51,126 nucleotides of DNA, from the NCBI RefSeq assembly GCF_000690055.1, contig NZ_JJNZ01000047.1:1-51126 (forward strand). Reading direction: 5' to 3'. The stretch is from Pseudoalteromonas fuliginea (GTDB lineage: Bacteria > Pseudomonadota > Gammaproteobacteria > Enterobacterales > Alteromonadaceae). The translations under genes and the position numbers were made by a program. Under the pieces are notes generated by a model that was given only the letters and a program-made list of their open reading frames with translations, had not been told where the DNA came from and made no database searches. Below are positions 9,520 to 17,880 of the stretch, in pieces. How positions within the stretch are numbered: the first letter of the stretch is position 1; each line of letters begins with the position of its first letter.

Positions 9520-9563
9520 AATCTGAAAATAACGCATTGGCGTTTTTAATAAAGGAAAGAAGA

Positions 9564-9800
9564 ATGAGCGATATCCAAGAACGCGTAAAGAAAATCATCA
9601 TTGAACAACTAGGTGTTAAAGAAGAAGAAGTTAAAAATGAATCTTCTTTCGTAGATGACTTAGGTGCAGATTCTCTTGATACTGTAGAACTAGTAATGGC
9701 TCTTGAAGAAGAGTTTGATACTGAGATCCCAGATGAAGAAGCTGAAAAGATCACTACAGTTCAAACTGCAATCGATTACGTTACAGCTCACGCTGAGTAA
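9564..9800 (+). CDS. acpP: Acyl carrier protein
   Basis: Carries growing acyl chains on a phosphopantetheine arm in fatty acid and lipid synthesis. The 78 acidic residues contain [10 protein letters not shown], with Ser37 as the attachment site, and match E. coli AcpP closely. The ATG at 9564 is chosen over an in-frame upstream start at 9537 because AAAGGAAAG (9551-9559) sits at the right distance and [10 protein letters not shown] is the normal N-terminus. Hairpins flank the gene on both sides, and a terminator-like stem follows. Confidence 0.98.
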   Translation: MSDIQERVKKIIIEQLGVKEEEVKNESSFVDDLGADSLDTVELVMALEEEFDTEIPDEEAEKITTVQTAIDYVTAHAE

Positions 9801-9810
9801 TTAATCGAAA

Positions 9811-9838
9811 ATTAAGGGCAGCATTCGCTGCCCTTAAT
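9811..9838 (+). terminator. Stem-loop after acpP
   Basis: ATTAAGGGCAG and CTGCCCTTAAT form a perfect 11-bp stem with a 6-nt loop, 10 bp after the acpP stop. The tail (CTATATAT) is only partly T-rich, so termination may be partial. It may also protect the 3' end of an abundant acpP mRNA. Confidence 0.65.
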
Positions 9839-9846
9839 CTATATAT

Positions 9847-9970
9847 CCAAACCACCTCAAAGTTCGTGATTCAAAAACAAACCTTAACTCCCAATCTTAA
9901 CTAAAAATTATTTTTGCTAGTGTTATGCGTTTTTAATCTATTTTGGGACTAGCACTTTGAGGTAGCTTGG
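9847..9970. repeat. Long inverted repeat between acpP and fabF
   Basis: ACCTCAAAGT (9854-9863) and ACTTTGAGGT (9954-9963) are perfect 10-bp arms. Outside them CCAA (9847-9850) faces TTGG (9967-9970), and the partial match continues inward for about 30 nt per arm. The 124-bp element fills almost the whole acpP-fabF gap and codes nothing. It looks like a non-autonomous interspersed repeat, but no second copy was noticed in this window. Confidence 0.55.
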
Positions 9971-10016
9971 GTATGATCATCCACCTTATAAAAATATCCC
10001 TTATTGGAGGCAAACC

Positions 10017-11255
10017 GTGGCTAAACGTCGAGTCGTCGTAACTGGCTTAGGAATGTTGACGCCGCTAGGTAATGATGTTCAATCAACCTGGCAAGGCTTA
10101 TTAGATGGTAAAAGTGGTATTCAAACAATAACCCACTTTGATACATCAAAATTTGGTACAAAGTTCGCTGGTTTAATTAATGACTTTGATGCATCGGCTT
10201 ATATGTCACCAAAAGATGCAAAAAAAATGGATTTATTTATCCAGTACGGCATTGCAGCGGGTGTTCAAGCTTTTGAAGATTCTGGCCTCGAGATAACAGA
10301 GCAAAATGCAACACGTATAGGTGTGGCTGTAGGTTCAGGTATTGGTGGTTTAACGCTTATCGAAGAAAACCACATTAAACTATTAAATAGTGGTCCGCGT
10401 AAGTTATCGCCATTTTATGTGCCATCTACCATTATTAATATGATTTCAGGTCATTTATCAATAATGCATGGGCTTCGTGGCCCAAATATTTCTATTGTAA
10501 CGGCTTGTACAACAGGTTTGCACAACATAGGCCATGCTGCGCGTATGATTGCTTATGGCGATGCTGATGCAATGGTTGCCGGTGGCGCCGAAAAAGCCTG
10601 TACACCAATTGGTATGGGTGGCTTTAATGCTGCACGTGCACTATCAACCCGCAATGACGATCCACAAGCGGCTTCTCGCCCTTGGGATAAAGACCGCGAT
10701 GGTTTTGTGCTTTCTGACGGCGCAGGTGTTGTTGTAGTTGAAGAGTACGAACATGCTAAAGCACGTGGTGCTAAAATTTATGCTGAGCTTGTAGGCTTTG
10801 GCATGAGTGGCGACGCGTACCATATGACATCACCACCAGAAGACGGTGCAGGCGCTGCCCTTGCAATGCAAAATTCATTAAACGATGCGCAAGTAAATGC
10901 AGAGCAAGTGGGCTACATTAATGCACACGGCACATCAACGCATGCTGGTGATAAAGCCGAAACTGCCGCTGTTAAATCTATTTTTGGTAATGCAGCTAAA
11001 GATGTAATGGTCGGTTCGTCTAAATCAATGATGGGTCACTTATTAGGTGCTGCGGGTTCTGTTGAATCAATCGTTTCGATTTTATCGTTAACGGATCAAA
11101 AAGTATCGCCAACTATTAACCTTGATAACCCAGACGAAGGGTGTGACTTAGATTATATTGCGCACACTGCACGTGATGCAAAGCTAGACTTTGCACTGTG
11201 TAACTCGTTCGGTTTTGGTGGTACTAATGGCTCGTTGCTGTTTAAAAAGGTATAA
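10017..11255 (+). CDS. fabF: 3-oxoacyl-ACP synthase II FabF
   Basis: Condenses malonyl-ACP with acyl-ACP in chain elongation and helps set membrane fluidity in the cold. The 412 residues carry the Cys-His-His triad: Cys164 in TACTTGLH, His304 in [11 protein letters not shown] and His341 in [10 protein letters not shown]. The GTG start is fixed by TGGAGG at 10005-10010 and by the family start [12 protein letters not shown]. It follows acpP after a terminator-like stem and an inverted repeat, and a terminator closes it. Confidence 0.97.
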   Translation: MAKRRVVVTGLGMLTPLGNDVQSTWQGLLDGKSGIQTITHFDTSKFGTKFAGLINDFDASAYMSPKDAKKMDLFIQYGIAAGVQAFEDSGLEITEQNATRIGVAVGSGIGGLTLIEENHIKLLNSGPRKLSPFYVPSTIINMISGHLSIMHGLRGPNISIVTACTTGLHNIGHAARMIAYGDADAMVAGGAEKACTPIGMGGFNAARALSTRNDDPQAASRPWDKDRDGFVLSDGAGVVVVEEYEHAKARGAKIYAELVGFGMSGDAYHMTSPPEDGAGAALAMQNSLNDAQVNAEQVGYINAHGTSTHAGDKAETAAVKSIFGNAAKDVMVGSSKSMMGHLLGAAGSVESIVSILSLTDQKVSPTINLDNPDEGCDLDYIAHTARDAKLDFALCNSFGFGGTNGSLLFKKV

Positions 11256-11284
11256 TCTTTTTTAACAACGAATCAAATTATAAG

Positions 11285-11313
11285 AGCTCAGTTGTTTAAC
11301 TGGGCTTTTTTTT
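11285..11313 (+). terminator. Intrinsic terminator after fabF
   Basis: AGCTCAGTT and AACTGGGCT pair fully (one G-U) around a GTTT loop, followed by a run of eight T including the last stem base. It ends directly at the first possible pabC ATG, so pabC is either fed by read-through or has its own start signals. Confidence 0.88.
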
Positions 11314-12129
11314 ATGCCAAATAAAATGCAAACAATAATAGCAGTAGATCAAAACAGCACTTTAAGCACGCGTGACAGAGGCTTAAATTACGGTGACGGC
11401 TTTTTTACAACGGCTAAAGTTGTTGATGGGCAAGTACAGTATTGGGCTCACCATAAAGCGCGTTTGATTGAATGTGCACAGCGTTTGGGTTTTCCTGAGC
11501 TAGATTTTAATAGCCTTGAAAATCAAATTGCTTTGCATATAAAAGCAGCATCACTCAACGTGCTTAAAATACTTGTAACGCGAGGCGAAGGCGGACGTGG
11601 TTATGGGCTGCCAAGTGAGTGTAATGTTACTATTTTATTGAGTGTATTAGATTACCCTAGTAATTACAGTGCGCTTACTAAAAAGGGTGTAAGTCTAGAA
11701 ATATGCCCGATTAAATTAGCTGCACAACCTTATTTAGCAGGTCTTAAAACATTAAACCGGCTTGAGCAAGTACTAGTTAAAAAAGCAATGCAAACGCAAA
11801 ACTGCGACGATGTGTTAGTGCTTGATTACAATAACAATGTAATTGAAGCCTCAGCAGCTAATATTTTTGCGATTAAAAATAAGTGTGTGTTTACGCCACT
11901 GCTTGATGAGTGCGGAATAAAGGGCGTTTACCTACAATCGTTATGTGCTAAATTACCAGTTGAATTTAAACGCGTGAAAGTAGAAGACTTAATCCAAGCA
12001 GACGCCGTATTTGTGTGTAATAGCTTAATGGGAGCAGTACCAGTAAAACGTATTGAACAACAGGTATTTAATACAGACGACAGCCACGCATTATTAACTA
12101 AATTATTAGCCAAGGAGGCTGAGTGTTAA
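11314..12129 (+). CDS. pabC: Aminodeoxychorismate lyase PabC
   Basis: PLP enzyme that releases pyruvate from 4-amino-4-deoxychorismate to give p-aminobenzoate for folate. The 271 residues belong to fold-type IV: TRDRGLNYGDGFF near 19-31, Lys145 in LKTLNRLEQ as the PLP lysine, and VIEASAANIF with Glu178. The first ATG lies straight after a terminator T-run; the in-frame ATG at 11326 gives an N-terminus closer to E. coli PabC and may be the true start. Neither has a clear ribosome-binding site. It overlaps mltG by 7 bp, in the common fabF-pabC-mltG-tmk-holB order. Confidence 0.92.
   Translation: MPNKMQTIIAVDQNSTLSTRDRGLNYGDGFFTTAKVVDGQVQYWAHHKARLIECAQRLGFPELDFNSLENQIALHIKAASLNVLKILVTRGEGGRGYGLPSECNVTILLSVLDYPSNYSALTKKGVSLEICPIKLAAQPYLAGLKTLNRLEQVLVKKAMQTQNCDDVLVLDYNNNVIEASAANIFAIKNKCVFTPLLDECGIKGVYLQSLCAKLPVEFKRVKVEDLIQADAVFVCNSLMGAVPVKRIEQQVFNTDDSHALLTKLLAKEAEC
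12111..12118 (+). promoter_or_regulatory. Ribosome-binding site fixing the mltG GTG start
   Basis: AAGGAGG inside the end of pabC is a near-perfect Shine-Dalgarno sequence, placed correctly for GTG at 12123 and so for translational coupling of mltG to pabC. Confidence 0.75.
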
Positions 12130-13109
12130 AAGTTATTTTATCGGTACTCTTTTTAGCTGTTATAACCACTGCTGTTGGTTACCAGCAATTACAAGCAACA
12201 ATAAATAGCCCGTTAAAGGTAGCTCAAAACACACAATTTGAAGTTAAGCATGGCACTGGCTTTAATAAGTTATGCCATCAATGGCAAGCTAAAAACTGGG
12301 TAGAAAGTTGCTGGCGCTATCAGGTAATTGCCAAATTAGATCCCACACTCACCGACTTAAAAGCGGGGCTTTACGAGCTAACAGCCGATAGTGTTATCAG
12401 TAATATAAAAAAAATTAATCAAGGCCAGCAAGTCAGTTTTAGTTTTACCATTATTGAAGGGCAAAACTTACGTGAAGTACTAAGTGCTATTAAAAAAGCC
12501 GATAATTTACAAAACGATTTAAAAAGTGATGAACTAAGTACACAAATACTGGGTAATGACACGCACTTAGAAGGCTGGTTATTCCCCGACACTTACCATT
12601 ATCATAATAACGATACTGCAAGCGGTGTATTAAAACGTGCAGCACAGAAAATGCAGCAAACATTAGATGATGCTTGGCAGCAGCGCGCTGCTAATCTACC
12701 CTATAAAACAGCATACGAAGCACTAATAATGGCTTCAATTATTGAAAAAGAAACAGGCCTTGCCAGCGAACGTCCGTTAATTGCATCAGCGTTTGTTAAT
12801 CGATTAAACACCAATATGCGCCTGCAAACCGATCCCACCGTAATATACGGGCTAGGCGCTGATTTTGATGGTGATATTAAACGTAAAGATTTGCGCGATT
12901 ATACGCCTTACAATACGTATCGTATTAATGGTTTACCGCCAACACCTATAGCAATGCCATCAAAAGCCGCTATTTTAGCTGCAGTTAATCCGCCGCAAAG
13001 TGAATACGTTTACTTTGTCGCAAAAGGCGATGGTAGCCACCAGTTTTCAACCACGTTAAAACAGCATAACGCGGCAGTTAAAACGTATATATTAAATAAA
13101 AAGAATTAA
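12123..13109 (+). CDS. mltG: Endolytic murein transglycosylase MltG
   Basis: Cleaves nascent glycan strands of peptidoglycan at the inner membrane and is thought to set glycan length. The 328-residue YceG protein has one N-terminal membrane anchor (about residues 3-20), a LysM-like segment, then the catalytic domain with ASIIEKETG near 204-212, which holds the catalytic glutamate, and MRLQTDPTVIYG. The end has NPPQSEYVYFVAKGDGSH. The start is GTG, supported by AAGGAGG upstream. Six bp separate it from tmk. Confidence 0.95.
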   Translation: MLKVILSVLFLAVITTAVGYQQLQATINSPLKVAQNTQFEVKHGTGFNKLCHQWQAKNWVESCWRYQVIAKLDPTLTDLKAGLYELTADSVISNIKKINQGQQVSFSFTIIEGQNLREVLSAIKKADNLQNDLKSDELSTQILGNDTHLEGWLFPDTYHYHNNDTASGVLKRAAQKMQQTLDDAWQQRAANLPYKTAYEALIMASIIEKETGLASERPLIASAFVNRLNTNMRLQTDPTVIYGLGADFDGDIKRKDLRDYTPYNTYRINGLPPTPIAMPSKAAILAAVNPPQSEYVYFVAKGDGSHQFSTTLKQHNAAVKTYILNKKN

Positions 13110-13115
13110 TATTTT

Positions 13116-13742
13116 ATGAAACCAAAATTTATAGTAATAGAAGGGCTAGAAGGCGCTGGTAAATCAACCGCTATTTCGTTATGCCAAGATTTTTTAAACA
13201 AAAAACAGATCGACTTTATAAATGTACGTGAACCAGGCGGAACACCACTAGCCGAATCACTGCGCACACTTGTAAAAGCAGAGCATGAAGAAGAAATTGC
13301 CTTTGAAACCGAATTGCTGATCATGTATGCGGCGCGTTCGCAGTTAATGCATAACGTCATTAATCCTGCGCTTGAGCAAGGTCAATGGATATTGGCTGAT
13401 CGCCATGATTTATCATCTCAAGCATATCAAGGTGGCGGACGAGGTATTAGCTCAAATACACTAGCGTCGTTATCATCAATGGTATTAAAAGGATTGAAGC
13501 CCGATTTAACTATTTACCTTGATATTGACCCTGTTATTGGCCTTGAACGTGCAAAAGGGCGAGGCGAACTTGATAGAATAGAGCAAGAAGCTATTGAGTT
13601 TTTTCAGCGCACTCGCATGCGTTACCTTGAGCTTGCTAACGACGACAGCTCAATTAAAACAGTTGATGCAAACCAAGACATCGATAAAGTACACCGCGAT
13701 ATAACTAACGTACTACGTACATTTTTTGAAGGGCTAAAATAA
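13116..13742 (+). CDS. tmk: Thymidylate kinase
   Basis: Phosphorylates dTMP to dTDP for DNA synthesis. The 208 residues start MKPKFIVIEGLEGAGKST with the P-loop at 10-18. Next comes the DR motif (Asp95-Arg96, here followed by His where Tyr is common) and the lid region SSQAYQGGGRG. The family length fits. It is co-transcribed with mltG and holB; its stop is one base before the holB start. Confidence 0.96.
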   Translation: MKPKFIVIEGLEGAGKSTAISLCQDFLNKKQIDFINVREPGGTPLAESLRTLVKAEHEEEIAFETELLIMYAARSQLMHNVINPALEQGQWILADRHDLSSQAYQGGGRGISSNTLASLSSMVLKGLKPDLTIYLDIDPVIGLERAKGRGELDRIEQEAIEFFQRTRMRYLELANDDSSIKTVDANQDIDKVHRDITNVLRTFFEGLK

Positions 13743-13743
13743 T

Positions 13744-14658
13744 ATGGCACTGCCTTGGCTACACGATACACAGCAACGCTTAGCGCAGAGCTTTCGTGGC
13801 CAGCGTTTTCATCATGCACAGTTGTTTTGTGGACCCATTGGCGTTGGTAAATTCGAGTTAAGCGATCAGTTAGCTAATGCCTTATTGTGCCAAAATATAG
13901 TACAGCAATCAGCAGCTGCTAATAGTATTTTAGCACCGTGTGGCCACTGTAAAAGTTGTTTACTCACACTTGCAGGCACGCACCCTGATAAACGTTTAAC
14001 GCAGGTTGATGGGCAAAGTATTGGCGTAGACGATATACGCGGGATCAGTGATTTTATGAATCACTCTGCGGCGCAAAATGGTAACAAAGTAGTTGTTATT
14101 AAAAATTGTGAAAAAATGACAACCGCCGCAGCAAATGCATTATTAAAAACGCTAGAAGAGCCAAGTAATAGCCGATTTTTGATACTTACAACAAGCCAAG
14201 CTGCACAGCTTCCGGCCACGATATTAAGCCGGTGTGCTAAAACAGATATAAAAGTAATAAACACACAACTTGCCCAGCAATGGCTTGAGTCATTGCAAAT
14301 TAAAGGTTATAGCTGGTTGCCACTTTTTTATAGCCAACCATTACAAGTTAAGCATTGGCAAGAGCAAAGTCAGTTACAAAGTATTGATATGCTTTATAAG
14401 TTTGCAACTGAGTTTAAACAAAGTCATAATTTTAAAGTGTTAGTCGATATTATAAATAAACAGCCTGAGCTTGTTCGCATATTTACTTTGTTCTTAAGTG
14501 AGCAACTAAAGCAGCAGTTAATGCAAGGCATGAGCTTTGATGCATATCAGATTGCGCAACAGGCTCTGAGTGAATTTTTGCAAAATAACACAAAAATCCT
14601 TGGGCTTAATTTACCGCTTGCAGTATCGCGATTAGCGCACATATTACGTAATTCATAA
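13744..14658 (+). CDS. holB: DNA polymerase III delta' subunit
   Basis: Part of the clamp-loader that opens the beta clamp at primed DNA. The 304-residue AAA+ protein has a loop GPIGVGKFE near 30-38, in which the usual Lys-Ser/Thr is Lys-Phe, as expected for the non-hydrolysing delta' subunit. The zinc site is formed by Cys49, Cys66, Cys69 and Cys72. Also present are LLKTLEEPS and a sensor-type TTSQAAQLPATILSRC. It sits between tmk and pilZ, the standard gammaproteobacterial order. Confidence 0.94.
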   Translation: MALPWLHDTQQRLAQSFRGQRFHHAQLFCGPIGVGKFELSDQLANALLCQNIVQQSAAANSILAPCGHCKSCLLTLAGTHPDKRLTQVDGQSIGVDDIRGISDFMNHSAAQNGNKVVVIKNCEKMTTAAANALLKTLEEPSNSRFLILTTSQAAQLPATILSRCAKTDIKVINTQLAQQWLESLQIKGYSWLPLFYSQPLQVKHWQEQSQLQSIDMLYKFATEFKQSHNFKVLVDIINKQPELVRIFTLFLSEQLKQQLMQGMSFDAYQIAQQALSEFLQNNTKILGLNLPLAVSRLAHILRNS

Positions 14659-14670
14659 AAAGGATTAAAC

Positions 14671-14997
14671 ATGCAAGAGCTATTAGTTGATATAGATGAT
14701 CTAGATGAATTATATCGTTGTTATATGCCTTATTTAAAAAAAGGTGGCTTATTTGTACCCACTAATATGCGTTACGAAGTAGGGCACTCATTGGCACTTA
14801 GAGTTACCTTGCCTGATGCACTAGAAGATGATGTAGTGACGGGTAAAGTGTCGTGGATCACCCCACAAGGTGCACAAAGCTCTAACCCACCAGGGATAGG
14901 TATTACTTTCTTAGATGATAAAACAAACCTTAATTCTAAGATCGAAAAACTACTGGGGACTATGTTAAACTCCGGTAATCCGACTTACACCATGTAG
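14671..14997 (+). CDS. pilZ: PilZ-domain protein (type IV pilus PilZ-like)
   Basis: A 108-residue single-domain PilZ protein between holB and tatD, where pseudomonads carry the founding pilZ needed for type IV pilus assembly. Visible features are GGLFVPTN, the beta-strand VTGKVSWITPQG and the end GIGITFLDD. The canonical c-di-GMP motif RxxxR is not seen, as in the pilus-type PilZ that does not bind the nucleotide. Role in pili is inferred from position and family. Confidence 0.85.
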   Translation: MQELLVDIDDLDELYRCYMPYLKKGGLFVPTNMRYEVGHSLALRVTLPDALEDDVVTGKVSWITPQGAQSSNPPGIGITFLDDKTNLNSKIEKLLGTMLNSGNPTYTM

Positions 14998-15015
14998 TAA
15001 AAAACAGGCCCAATT

Positions 15016-15795
15016 TTGATTGTAGATTCGCATTGCCATTTAGACCGTCTTGATTTTGATAAACTTGATTTAAACCTTGACCAAGTGCTTGATAAAGCAC
15101 GTGCTAAAAAGGTTGAGCATTTTTTATGTGTAAGTGTAACACTTGATCAGTTCCCGAGTATGCTTGATAAAATTCAGCATTACGACGATGTATCAGCTTC
15201 TTGTGGCGTACATCCACTTGATCAAAAAGACGCACTTAACAAGCAGCAGTTAATTGACCTAGCATCGCACGACAAAGTAGTCGCTATTGGCGAAACAGGC
15301 CTTGATTATTATTATTCAAAAGATACACATGCAGTACAGCAAGCCAGTTTTGTTGGGCATATTGAAGTAGCTAACGAATTACAAAAGCCGTTAATTATTC
15401 ATACTCGCGATGCACGTGTCGACACCATAAACTTAATGCGTGAACATAAAGCGGAAAATTGCGGTGGCGTATTGCATTGTTTTACTGAAGACTGGGATAT
15501 GGCCAAAAAAGCCATAGACATGGGCTTTTATATTTCGATTTCCGGCATTGTTACCTTTAAAAATGCTTTAGAACTAAAAGAAGTCGTAAAAAAAATCCCA
15601 CTCGATCGCTTATTAATAGAAACCGACTCGCCTTATTTAGCACCGGTACCGTATCGTGGGCAAACAAATCAGCCAGCATACGTAGAAGACGTTGCTTATT
15701 ACATTAGCGAACTTAAAGGCATTAGCTTTAATGAACTGGCTAAAGCGACTACCGAGAACTTTTATTCTTTATTTAAATTAGCAGCTAAAGGCTAA
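15016..15795 (+). CDS. tatD: TatD-family metal-dependent DNase
   Basis: Metal-dependent hydrolase of the YcfH/TatD group with 3'-5' exonuclease activity in studied members. The 259 residues show all metal ligands: DSHCHLD (His6, His8), IGETGLDYY (Glu93), IIHTRDA (His129), LHCFTE (His154) and ETDSPYLAP (Asp203). The start is TTG; no ATG or GTG gives the family N-terminus MIVDSHCHLD, and the preceding gene ends 18 bp upstream. The position after holB-pilZ corresponds to E. coli ycfH. Confidence 0.92.
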   Translation: MIVDSHCHLDRLDFDKLDLNLDQVLDKARAKKVEHFLCVSVTLDQFPSMLDKIQHYDDVSASCGVHPLDQKDALNKQQLIDLASHDKVVAIGETGLDYYYSKDTHAVQQASFVGHIEVANELQKPLIIHTRDARVDTINLMREHKAENCGGVLHCFTEDWDMAKKAIDMGFYISISGIVTFKNALELKEVVKKIPLDRLLIETDSPYLAPVPYRGQTNQPAYVEDVAYYISELKGISFNELAKATTENFYSLFKLAAKG

Positions 15796-15799
15796 ATAC

Positions 15800-17659
15800 A
15801 TGATTACTAACACGGCAAACCTTCCTATTTTACTAATGGGGCCAATGGTGCGCCGTGCAGAGCAAACTGGAGTCTGTATTCAGTTTGCTACCAGCAAGTC
15901 TGCAAACTGCCAAATAAACTTATTAAATGTTGAGTGTTATAGCGATCAACACACTGTTTCTTTAGGGGAACATTTGTATCTGCATTTCGTCATTATAAAG
16001 CCAATAGACAACAAACTCCCTCTAGATAGCTTATTAAACTATGAGCTTGTAATTGACGATACAGTAATCGATTTATCGCCTTGGTGCTATAGCAGTCAAA
16101 CAACGCCTGCATTTGTAATCCCCGATAAACTCAGTGATATTTTGCATGGCTCGTGCCGTAATGCACATCATCCAGCAAAAGATAGCTTAGTGTCTGCAAG
16201 TCACTGGCAAAATACCCAGCGTGCCAACAATAACGAAGGTGCACAACTACTCTTGCTCAGTGGCGATCAGGTTTACGCCGATGACGTAGCAGGCCCCATG
16301 TTATTAGCTATTCATCAGTTAGTTAAGCAACTCGGTATTTATAAAGAGCAACCACTTGCCATTGAGTTACCGGACGATATAAAAGAGCAACTTTATAATC
16401 GTCATTTGTATTTACCAAAAACGCCTTGGCAAAAACGTTCAAAATTAGGTATAGGTTACTGGCTAAAAAAAGACGAACCTCACTTTTCAAGTGTAAAAGC
16501 CTACAATCACCTTATCCATTTTGAAGAATACATAGCGCTTTATTTATTAAATTTTAGTGCTGCTGCTTGGCAATGCGTTGATATACAAAATACAACGTAT
16601 TCAGGTCAAAACAAGCAAAACAAAACTATTTTTGACGCTGAAAAAACAGCACTGATTGATTATGCAAAAGGCTTAAGTGAAGTAGAGCGGTTGTTTGCCA
16701 ATGTATCGACATTAATGATGTTTGACGATCACGATGTAACCGATGATTGGAACCTCACCGCTGGGTGGGAGCAAGCTATAAATGAAAATCCAAGTAGTAA
16801 ACGAATCATTAATAACGGGTTAATTAGTTATTGGCTTTTCCAAGGAATGGGGAACGATGCACTAAATAAAACAGGCGAGTTACTAACACCTTTTAAGCAA
16901 AGCCGTACTGCTAATAATTTATGGCAGTTTAAAGCATTTGATAAACCACTAAACGATTTTAGTTTTTGGCATTACGAGTTAACTACAACCCCAAAAGTAG
17001 TGGTGCTAGATACACGTACGCACCGTTGGCGAAATGAGCAAAATTTTAACGAGCCTTCAGGTCTACTTGATTGGGAACGCCTAACAGAGCTTGAAGAAAG
17101 CCTATTAAGCCACGATCAGGTTATTATTGTATCGCCAGCCCCCGTATTTGGTGTTAAATCAATAGAAGCTATTCAAGCCATGTTTAATATTTGCGGGCAA
17201 CCGCTTATGGTTGATGTAGAGAACTGGATGGCACACGAAGGATCGGCTAAAAAACTACTCGATACGTTTAGGCGAACTGATACACCAAACGAAACGCTTA
17301 TTTTATCGGGAGACGTGCACTATTCATTTTGCTTTTCAGTGCAAAAACGTTTTGGTAATCACCCCAACCGAATTTGGCAACTTACCGCCAGTGGTATTAA
17401 AAACGAATTTCCACGTAAATTAATAAACGTACTCGATAAACTAGATTCAATTTTATATGGACCAAAAAGCCCACTTAACTTTTTTACTAAACGTTGGCAT
17501 ATGGAAGTAGATAAACACCAAACTAAGGGCGAAGGGCAAAAGTATTTAGTAAGTGACTCTGCGATTAGTTTAATAACACTCGAACAAGGCAATTTAGCGC
17601 GCTATCAATTGATTCATGGCTCTGGGGAATTAACCGAATTTGATTTAGTTGAAAATTAA
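15800..17659 (+). CDS. PhoD-like metallophosphatase family protein
   Basis: A 619-residue cytoplasmic-looking protein with no signal peptide. The catalytic blocks of PhoD-like phosphatases are present: HGSCRNAHHP near 116-125, LSGDQVYADD at 154-162, FDDHDVTDDWNL near 307-318, VLDTRTHRW and, close to the end, ILSGDVHYSF. These Asp/His clusters form a two-metal site in the family. The substrate is unknown; alkaline phosphatase or phosphodiesterase action is plausible. It follows tatD by 4 bp, so it is probably the last gene of the tmk-holB run, and a terminator follows. Confidence 0.8.
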   Translation: MITNTANLPILLMGPMVRRAEQTGVCIQFATSKSANCQINLLNVECYSDQHTVSLGEHLYLHFVIIKPIDNKLPLDSLLNYELVIDDTVIDLSPWCYSSQTTPAFVIPDKLSDILHGSCRNAHHPAKDSLVSASHWQNTQRANNNEGAQLLLLSGDQVYADDVAGPMLLAIHQLVKQLGIYKEQPLAIELPDDIKEQLYNRHLYLPKTPWQKRSKLGIGYWLKKDEPHFSSVKAYNHLIHFEEYIALYLLNFSAAAWQCVDIQNTTYSGQNKQNKTIFDAEKTALIDYAKGLSEVERLFANVSTLMMFDDHDVTDDWNLTAGWEQAINENPSSKRIINNGLISYWLFQGMGNDALNKTGELLTPFKQSRTANNLWQFKAFDKPLNDFSFWHYELTTTPKVVVLDTRTHRWRNEQNFNEPSGLLDWERLTELEESLLSHDQVIIVSPAPVFGVKSIEAIQAMFNICGQPLMVDVENWMAHEGSAKKLLDTFRRTDTPNETLILSGDVHYSFCFSVQKRFGNHPNRIWQLTASGIKNEFPRKLINVLDKLDSILYGPKSPLNFFTKRWHMEVDKHQTKGEGQKYLVSDSAISLITLEQGNLARYQLIHGSGELTEFDLVEN

Positions 17660-17664
17660 AAAAT

Positions 17665-17695
17665 GCCCAGAGTAATTAGGAAAACTCTGGGCTTT
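17665..17695 (+). terminator. Terminator after the PhoD-like gene
   Basis: GCCCAGAGT and ACTCTGGGC form a perfect 9-bp stem with a 10-nt loop, preceded by an A-run and followed by TTT. A small second stem (GACTC-tctgtt-GAGTC) follows at 17701-17716. Confidence 0.75.
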
Positions 17696-17861
17696 AGAAT
17701 GACTCTCTGTTGAGTCTTGCGTTAACTAAAAAAACTTTCTAGATTCTTAGGGAGAAGAAGAAAGTACTTAAAAGTGTAGTTAAGTAATGATAAAAGGCAT
17801 AACTAAATTTTGCATTTAGTTATATTTAATAACAAATGCTTAGATTTTTTATGCGCAGTTT

Positions 17862-17880
17862 AAAATGGTTATCCATTTTT
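17862..17880 (-). terminator. Weak stem-loop at the end of rsmF
   Basis: On the minus strand AAAATGG and CCATTTT pair around a 4-nt loop directly after the rsmF stop codon. The stem is AT-rich with only a short tail, so this is a tentative terminator. Confidence 0.35.
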
